Part shown: positions 15,005-19,609 of the stretch, in pieces
Numbering within the stretch: position 1 is the first letter of the stretch
How the letters are laid out: every line of letters begins with the position of its first letter
From: JBDTNQ01 sp039933635
GTDB taxonomy: Bacteria > Acidobacteriota > Vicinamibacteria > Vicinamibacterales > SCN-69-37
Direction: 5' to 3'
Length of the DNA: 19,609 nucleotides
Assembly (NCBI GenBank): GCA_039933635.1
Contig: JBDTNQ010000082.1
Span: forward strand, 1-19,609
Program-made: the position numbers and the translations under genes
The notes under the pieces: generated by a model
Seen by the model: only the letters and a program-made list of their open reading frames with translations
Database searches by the model: none
Told to the model about the DNA's origin: nothing

Positions 15005-17314
15005 ATGCCCGCTCCCGGCTCCCCAATCAGGTCGTGTCTGTCTCTCTGCGCGGGCATGGCTGTCGGTTTGGTCGCGACGTGGGCGACGGTGCAGGCATCG
15101 GCACTTCTCCCCAACCTCCTTCTCACCTCTCCAAGCCAAGGACAGATCCTCAGCGGCGTGGTTACGCTGACGGCGTCCGCTGACGCGACTGGCCTCTCGG
15201 CTCTGCAATTTCAGGTATCGGGTTCGGATGTCGGATCGGCAATCACCTCCGGCGTATGCGCCACCTCGTGGGACACGCGGACGGTCGGTGATGGCGTCCG
15301 AACGATCACGGCGGTCGGCCGCGACAGCGTCGGCAATCTCGTGACGTCGCTTCCCGTGTTGGTCACCGTGCTGAACGCCGCGAGCGACACGACCGATCCC
15401 ACGGTTTCGGTTTCCTCGCCCGCGACCGGCGCCACGGTGTCGGGTTCCGTGGTGATGACGGCCGCCGCTACTGACAACACGGGCATCGCCGGCGTCTGGT
15501 TCACCGTCGACGACGCCATCGTCGGCGTCGAAGACGCACTGGCGCCCTACCAGGCCACTTGGTCGACGGCCGGGACCTCCAATGGCCCTCACACCATCGT
15601 GGCCTACGCACGCGATCCCGCCGGGAACAGCGCGACATCAGCATCGGTGACGGTCACGGTTGCCAACACCACGACGGATCGCACGGCGCCCAGTGTGAGC
15701 GTCACGACGCCTTCGGCTGGCGCAACCGTCTCCGGCACGACGGCCGTCACGGCTGCCGCGTCGGACAACGTCGGCGTGATCGGCGTCCAGTTCACGGTCG
15801 ACGGCGCGAACCTGGGCGGTGAAGTGACAAGCAGCCCGTACGGGGTGGTCTGGAATACGGGTGGTGTTTCGAATGGATCCCACGCGCTGCGGGCCATCGC
15901 ACGCGATGCCGCAGGGAACCGCACGACATCGGCCGTGGTGACCGTGGCGGTGTCGAACGTTGTCGACTCGACCGCGCCAACGGTGAGCCTGTCGGCGCCG
16001 GCGGCCGGCGCGACGCTCACCGGCACGACCACGCTGTCGGCCACCGCATCGGACAACATTGGCGTCGCTGGCGTGCGCTTCACGATCGATGGCACGACGG
16101 TGGGGGTCGAAGACACCTCGTCGCCCTTCTCAATCAGCTGGAACAGCGCCTCAGTCAGCAGCGGACAGCACACGGTGCGAGCCGTGGCGCGCGACGCTGC
16201 TGGGAACACGCAGACGTCCGCGGCTCGGACGGTGACGGTGGCCAATCTCACCGACACCGCTGCGCCGTCGGTCTCGATCACCGCACCTGCCGGCGGGACC
16301 ACGCTCTCCGGCGCCGTCTCGGTGTCCGCCTCGGCGTCGGACAACACCGGCGTCATCGGCGTGCAGTTCAAGCTCGACGGAACGAACTTCGGCTCCGAGG
16401 ATCTGACGTCGCCGTACGTCGTGTCGTGGCCAACGAATCTGACCGTGAACGGGACGCACACGCTGACGGCCACCGCGCGCGATGCCGCGGGGAACACACG
16501 CACATCCAGTTCGGTGAGCGTGATCGTGGACAACCGGGGCACAGGAGTGAGCCGCGACTTCAACGGCGACGGTCTGCCCGATTTGGTTTTCGAAAGCACG
16601 ACCGGACAGCTCTATTCGTGGTTCCTGAGCGGCGGCACGTCCGTGGGGGGCGGGGCACTCGTCCCGGGCGCCGTGGACCCCGTCTGGCAGATCGTCGGCC
16701 TGGACGACTTCAACGGCGATGGCCGTACCGACCTGCTATGGCAGCACAGCGTGACGGGGCAGCTCTATATCTGGCTGATGGATCGCCTCACGCTGATAGG
16801 CGTTCTGGCGCCTCAGTCGGCGGCCCCTGATTGGCGGGTGGCTGGCACCGGCGACTTCAATGGCGATGGCAAGCCCGACATCCTGTGGAAGCATCGGATG
16901 ACCGGCGGCCTCTACGTATGGCTGATGAACGGCGCGACGATGATCGGGGGGAGCTACCTGAACCCGCAGTCGGTCGACCCAGTCTGGCGCCTGGTCGGCA
17001 TCGCCGACATGGATCGCGATGGCCGCTCGGACCTTCTCTGGCAGCATTCAGGCACGGGCGCCATCGCCCTGTGGTGGATGAACGGGATGACCGCCTTGAA
17101 GGCTGAGGCATTTGCGACCCCCGGAATGACCCCTGACTGGCAGATCAAATCGGTGGCGGACTACGACCGCGACGGGTCTCCCGACCTGATCTGGCAGAAC
17201 TCCCTCACAGGCGAGCTCCGCGTGTGGTACCTGCATTCGTCACAAGTGGCGCGCGAAGGGCCGCTGACGCCAAGTCAGGTCGCGCCGACGTGGCAGGTGG
17301 TCGGCAGCCAGTAG
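15005..17314 (+). CDS. Secreted protein with five Ig-like (Big_7 type) domains and a five-repeat FG-GAP propeller
   Basis: This 769-residue paralogue of the preceding gene has a Sec signal (hydrophobic about 12-30, likely cleavage after VQA or ASA at 29-33). Five Ig-like domains follow (about 37-128, 129-225, 226-321, 322-416, 417-512), then five FG-GAP repeats (about 516-769) with DFNGDGLPD, DFNGDGRTD, DFNGDGKPD, DMDRDGRSD and DYDRDGSPD calcium loops. The only Cys of the mature protein, C85, is at the same place in the first Ig domain as C86 of the paralogue. Cys 15 in the signal is too early and too poorly placed for a lipobox. ATG 15005 has GGAAGG nine bases upstream and lies 57 bases after the predicted sigma-54 start. 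It converges on a GT2 gene 43 bases away. A role in polymer binding or adhesion is inferred from domains and context only. Confidence 0.93.
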   Translation: MPAPGSPIRSCLSLCAGMAVGLVATWATVQASALLPNLLLTSPSQGQILSGVVTLTASADATGLSALQFQVSGSDVGSAITSGVCATSWDTRTVGDGVRTITAVGRDSVGNLVTSLPVLVTVLNAASDTTDPTVSVSSPATGATVSGSVVMTAAATDNTGIAGVWFTVDDAIVGVEDALAPYQATWSTAGTSNGPHTIVAYARDPAGNSATSASVTVTVANTTTDRTAPSVSVTTPSAGATVSGTTAVTAAASDNVGVIGVQFTVDGANLGGEVTSSPYGVVWNTGGVSNGSHALRAIARDAAGNRTTSAVVTVAVSNVVDSTAPTVSLSAPAAGATLTGTTTLSATASDNIGVAGVRFTIDGTTVGVEDTSSPFSISWNSASVSSGQHTVRAVARDAAGNTQTSAARTVTVANLTDTAAPSVSITAPAGGTTLSGAVSVSASASDNTGVIGVQFKLDGTNFGSEDLTSPYVVSWPTNLTVNGTHTLTATARDAAGNTRTSSSVSVIVDNRGTGVSRDFNGDGLPDLVFESTTGQLYSWFLSGGTSVGGGALVPGAVDPVWQIVGLDDFNGDGRTDLLWQHSVTGQLYIWLMDRLTLIGVLAPQSAAPDWRVAGTGDFNGDGKPDILWKHRMTGGLYVWLMNGATMIGGSYLNPQSVDPVWRLVGIADMDRDGRSDLLWQHSGTGAIALWWMNGMTALKAEAFATPGMTPDWQIKSVADYDRDGSPDLIWQNSLTGELRVWYLHSSQVAREGPLTPSQVAPTWQVVGSQ

Positions 17315-17357
17315 TTGGCCGCCGAAGGCCGGCGCGTTATTGACGACGAATGCGCGG

Positions 17358-18359
17358 CTAACGTCTGACCCGCGCCAGACGCCTCGCGCCCGCGAAGAGT
17401 AAACGCACTGGTGCCCGTCCTGGGCCCTTGCGCGGCTGGTACGGCCCGAAGCGCCCGCAGGAACCGTCGATCACGCCGTCCATGACGGCGTCCGCTGCGG
17501 CGGTCTTTCCGGCGTCGAGCTCGATGTCATATCGATAGAACGCGTAACGCAGGTAGTGCCACGTCGAAACCAGGAGCCCGCGGGAGCGGCCGACACGGCC
17601 AGTGTGCCGTTTCAGCAGGTGCCACAGGTTCCGGGCGTCGAAATACCGCTGCAGTTGCCGCCCGGAACGGTCGAACGAACTCGACCCTTTGTGCCAGACC
17701 AGCGACTTGCCGAGCACGGCACACGCGAAGCCCGCACGCTGTGTCCGCAGGCACAGATCGGACTCTTCGTGCACGATGAAGAACGCTTCATCGAACATGC
17801 CGACCTTGCGGAACACCTCCGCCTTCACCATCATGCAGCAGCCGTTGACGATGTCCACGGGCACGAGCGTCGGCGGCTGCTGTACGGGCACGACGATCCG
17901 CTGAAAGAATTCAGTCCCCGGTCCGGGATTGAACGCCACGCCGTCGGTCATGACGGCTTCAGGCTCCTCCATGAAATTGACAACCGGTCCGACAATACCA
18001 AGCGTGGAATCCGAGGCGAACGCCGCGAGCAGATCTCGGACGATGTGGGGCTCGACCACCGTGTCGTTGTTGAGGATCAGGATCCACTCGGCGCCCTGGG
18101 CGAGGGCCAGCTCGATACCGCGGTTGTTGCCGCCGGCATAACCGAGGTTGACGGACGTCCTCAGCGTGTCGATGCCCGGATAGGCTTCCCGCGCGGGTCC
18201 GGTGGGATCGACGACGGACGCGTTGTCGACGAGAATCACGCGCGCCGGATCGGCCAGCGCCCGGAGCGACGCCAGGCACTTGAGCGTGTCGTCGAGACCG
18301 TTGTAGTTCAGGACGACCACCGCCACCGGCCCGGCCGCAGCAGGCTGCGACGCGCGCAT
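17358..18359 (-). CDS. GT2-family glycosyltransferase, rhamnosyltransferase-like
   Basis: This 333-residue GT-A enzyme has VAVVVLNYNG (12-21), VDNAS (44-48), NLGYAGGNNRGI (71-82), the DxD variant LNNDT (96-100) and VHEESDLCLRTQRAG (196-210), with the catalytic-base region at EESD 198-201. The N-Y-N-G / GxAGGNN / NNDT set is typical of the WbbL/RfbF-like branch that often transfers rhamnose, but donor identity is inference. The basic, Arg-rich C-terminus (about 300-333) may bind membrane. The start codon overlaps the stop of the upstream GT2 gene in TGATG at 18357-18361, so the pair is translationally coupled. Its 3' end converges on the second Ig/FG-GAP gene; the 43-base gap contains only weak inverted repeats. 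Confidence 0.93.
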   Translation of the reverse strand: MRASQPAAAGPVAVVVLNYNGLDDTLKCLASLRALADPARVILVDNASVVDPTGPAREAYPGIDTLRTSVNLGYAGGNNRGIELALAQGAEWILILNNDTVVEPHIVRDLLAAFASDSTLGIVGPVVNFMEEPEAVMTDGVAFNPGPGTEFFQRIVVPVQQPPTLVPVDIVNGCCMMVKAEVFRKVGMFDEAFFIVHEESDLCLRTQRAGFACAVLGKSLVWHKGSSSFDRSGRQLQRYFDARNLWHLLKRHTGRVGRSRGLLVSTWHYLRYAFYRYDIELDAGKTAAADAVMDGVIDGSCGRFGPYQPRKGPGRAPVRLLFAGARRLARVRR

Positions 18360-19351
18360 CAGGACGGCGCGGCGCCGTGCCTCGCGCGCCGAAGGGCGCG
18401 CACGAAGGACGGCGGCAGATAGGACGCTGCGAGAAACACCGCCTCACGCGCATGGAATTGCCCCAGGCGCGACGCCCATTTCAAGCGGGTCCGCATCGTA
18501 CGGAAGTCACCCTTCTCGTAGGCGAGCCACGCCCAGCCGAAGACGTGCGCCCGAAGGCGCTCGTCCACGTGCGCGCGTTCGACGGCGTCGAGCGGCGACC
18601 GGCGGCGGACGGAGTCCAGCGCCTTGATGAAGTCCTCCTCCATGTGGTCGCTGTTGGTCGACATCCCCTCGTCGTGCTTGTAGTACTTCGACACGGCCGT
18701 GCCATCGGAGTACGCCACCACGCCGGCAGCGGTTGAGCGCATGAAAAAGTCCCAGTCGGCCGCTCCCCGCAGTTCGGGATCGAAACCGTCGATCGACGCG
18801 AAGAACGCCCGGCGAATGAGCATGCTGCCCAGGAACATCACGTTTCGCGTGGACAACTGCAGAAAGAACGGCCGACGCTCGAACACGCGCACGCCACCTG
18901 GCCGGGAGGCGTACGGAAGCGCGAAGAACCGCTCGGTCCCGTACGTCCGGACGAAGCTGGCGTATCCGTCGTCGTCGTTGCCCATCGACGTATCGGCAAA
19001 GAGCACCGCGATGTCCGGGTTGGCGTCGAGTTGGGCGACGAGCCGCCCCACGCCCGTCGTCATCCACTCGTCATCCGAATCGATGAAGGCCACATAGCGG
19101 CCGCGGCTGGCTGCGAAACCCAGGTTCCTCGCCGCCGCCGGGCCGGCGTTCGCCTGCCGCAAGTACACCGCTCCGCCCTCGCGGGCAACGCGGTCCGTGT
19201 CGTCATTGCCGCCGTCGTCAACGACGATGATCTCGAGGCGACCGGCGTCGGCCGCGCGCAACGACGTGATACATCGTGCAACGAGGCCGGCGCGGTTGTA
19301 CGTCGGAATGATGACGGAGACGTCCGGTTCCGGCGCGGCGGCAAGGGACAT
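18359..19351 (-). CDS. GT2-family glycosyltransferase
   Basis: This enzyme of about 330 residues has VSVIIPTYNRAGLV (11-24), VVDDGGNDDTD (43-53), the DxD variant FIDSDDEW (89-96) and GAADWDFFMR (196-205) at the catalytic-base position. The C-terminal part (about 250-330) is helical and basic. ATG 19351 is chosen because the protein then begins close to the first strand; AAGGG lies only two bases upstream. An ATG at 19393 would add 14 residues and cannot be excluded. A TATATT hexamer just before ATG 19351 could be a -10 element, though no matching -35 is visible. It forms a two-gene minus-strand operon with the downstream GT2 gene. Sugar specificity is unknown. Confidence 0.92.
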   Translation of the reverse strand: MSLAAAPEPDVSVIIPTYNRAGLVARCITSLRAADAGRLEIIVVDDGGNDDTDRVAREGGAVYLRQANAGPAAARNLGFAASRGRYVAFIDSDDEWMTTGVGRLVAQLDANPDIAVLFADTSMGNDDDGYASFVRTYGTERFFALPYASRPGGVRVFERRPFFLQLSTRNVMFLGSMLIRRAFFASIDGFDPELRGAADWDFFMRSTAAGVVAYSDGTAVSKYYKHDEGMSTNSDHMEEDFIKALDSVRRRSPLDAVERAHVDERLRAHVFGWAWLAYEKGDFRTMRTRLKWASRLGQFHAREAVFLAASYLPPSFVRALRRARHGAAPS

Positions 19352-19393
19352 GCCCTTCGAATATAAGGCCACGGCGCCACCAACGCGCGTCAT

Positions 19394-19526
19394 CGATCGT
19401 CCGGTTCCGCCGAATAGTAGAAAGAGTGTGCACGCCCGCCGGGCGCGCCTTCAAACGGTGCTCCGGTGGTAGGCTCAGAATGGCTCGTTTTGCCCGGGGT
19501 GCGTCCCCAATCGAGGTGAATCGCTC
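19394..19526. promoter_or_regulatory. Divergent intergenic region (GT2 / membrane protein)
   Basis: About 130 bases lie between the GT2 pair and the last gene. There is a near-palindromic GC-rich element, CGCCC-GCC-GGGCG, at 19433-19445. No sigma-54 site with correct spacing is present; a TGGC-N7-TTGC-like stretch at 19481-19493 has only eight bases between GG and GC. Confidence 0.35.
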
Positions 19527-19609
19527 GTGCTTCGAATGATGTTCGTGCTCGGCATCGTGATTACGGGCCTCATCGGGATGACGCAGGGGCCGTTCTACGC
19601 GCTCCTGTT
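19527..19609 (+). CDS. Membrane protein, possible O-antigen ligase/polymerase (3' partial)
   Basis: The last 83 bases encode the first 27 residues of a protein that runs off the window. The GTG start at 19527 is preceded by GAGGTG (19513-19518) with eight bases spacing, a good Shine-Dalgarno; ATG 19536 and ATG 19539 are in the same frame. The visible N-terminus, VLRMMFVLGIVITGLIG and onward, is one hydrophobic segment, so the product is probably an integral membrane protein. The pattern of a short basic start, one helix and a GPFYALL turn into a second helix resembles O-antigen ligase/polymerase proteins of exopolysaccharide loci (DUF5935 type), which would fit the context, but 27 residues cannot prove it. 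Confidence 0.6.
   Translation, partial: MLRMMFVLGIVITGLIGMTQGPFYALL

Noticed and set aside
15035..15052. Lipobox in the signal peptide of the second Ig/FG-GAP protein (LSLC, Cys 15)
   Set aside because: The Cys comes before the main hydrophobic stretch and is followed by a long hydrophobic run ending in an ordinary Ala-x-Ala-like site.
12506..16540. Repeated DNA units that could suggest a CRISPR array
   Set aside because: The units are about 290 bases, in frame, diverged, and encode Ig-like domains; there are no short identical repeats with unique spacers.
14640..17314. PEP-CTERM or other sorting tail on the Ig/FG-GAP proteins
   Set aside because: Both proteins end in the propeller strand (WQLVGRR, WQVVGSQ) with no PEP motif, membrane helix or basic tail, so exosortase sorting is not supported.
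17315..17357. Bidirectional terminator between the second Ig/FG-GAP gene and the GT2 gene
   Set aside because: Only short imperfect inverted repeats (GGCC-N6-GGCC and a bulged CCG/CGG stem) with no T-run on either strand.
19481..19493. Sigma-54-like TGGCTCGTTTTGC before the last gene
   Set aside because: Only eight bases separate GG and GC.

Overview
The window is a GC-rich bacterial chromosomal segment that reads as the inside of a surface-polysaccharide (exopolysaccharide or O-antigen-like) locus. Gene content, GC-rich coding and secreted Big_7-type Ig / FG-GAP proteins suggest a Gram-negative bacterium. I would guess Acidobacteriota, Vicinamibacteria-like, but that assignment is inference only; no rRNA or taxonomic marker is present.

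Layout. 1-1047 (+): 5'-truncated GT4 glycosyltransferase. 1044-3605 (-): large PcRGLX/YetA-like (exo-rhamnogalacturonan lyase type) protein with a C-terminal membrane anchor. 3606-4005: divergent regulatory region. 4006-6052 (+): a Wzm/Wzt polysaccharide ABC exporter pair; Wzt carries the extra C-terminal carbohydrate-binding domain. 6064-9067: three GT2 glycosyltransferases, the first on the minus strand and the next two tandem on the plus strand. 9087-10466 (-): Tat-exported protein of unknown function, possibly a beta-propeller. 10735-11886 (+): second GT4 glycosyltransferase. 12122-14731 and 15005-17314 (+): two paralogous secreted proteins built from 6 or 5 Ig-like domains followed by a five-repeat FG-GAP propeller. 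17358-19351 (-): two translationally coupled GT2 glycosyltransferases. 19527-end (+): start of a membrane protein, possibly an O-antigen ligase/polymerase.

The most notable signal is regulatory. Four near-perfect sigma-54 (RpoN) -24/-12 promoters, all with GG-N10-GC spacing, lie in the intergenic regions upstream of wzm, of the Tat-exported protein and of each Ig/FG-GAP paralogue, each giving a predicted leader of about 46-78 nt. They link polysaccharide export with three exported proteins in one apparent RpoN regulon. They also settle start codons: the longest possible starts of wzm and the first paralogue lie upstream of the predicted transcription start. The arrangement resembles exosortase/PEP-CTERM-type loci, where an NtrC-like regulator (PrsR) is known, but no exosortase, PrsK/PrsR or PEP-CTERM tail is visible here.

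Working model (inference): cytoplasmic GT2/GT4 enzymes build a glycan on a lipid carrier, Wzt recognises it and Wzm exports it. The tail-anchored lyase-like protein may act on intracellular glycan, and the secreted Ig/propeller proteins may bind or organise the polymer outside the cell. No initiating phosphoglycosyltransferase, nucleotide-sugar enzymes or outer-membrane exporter is seen, so the locus extends beyond both ends of the window.
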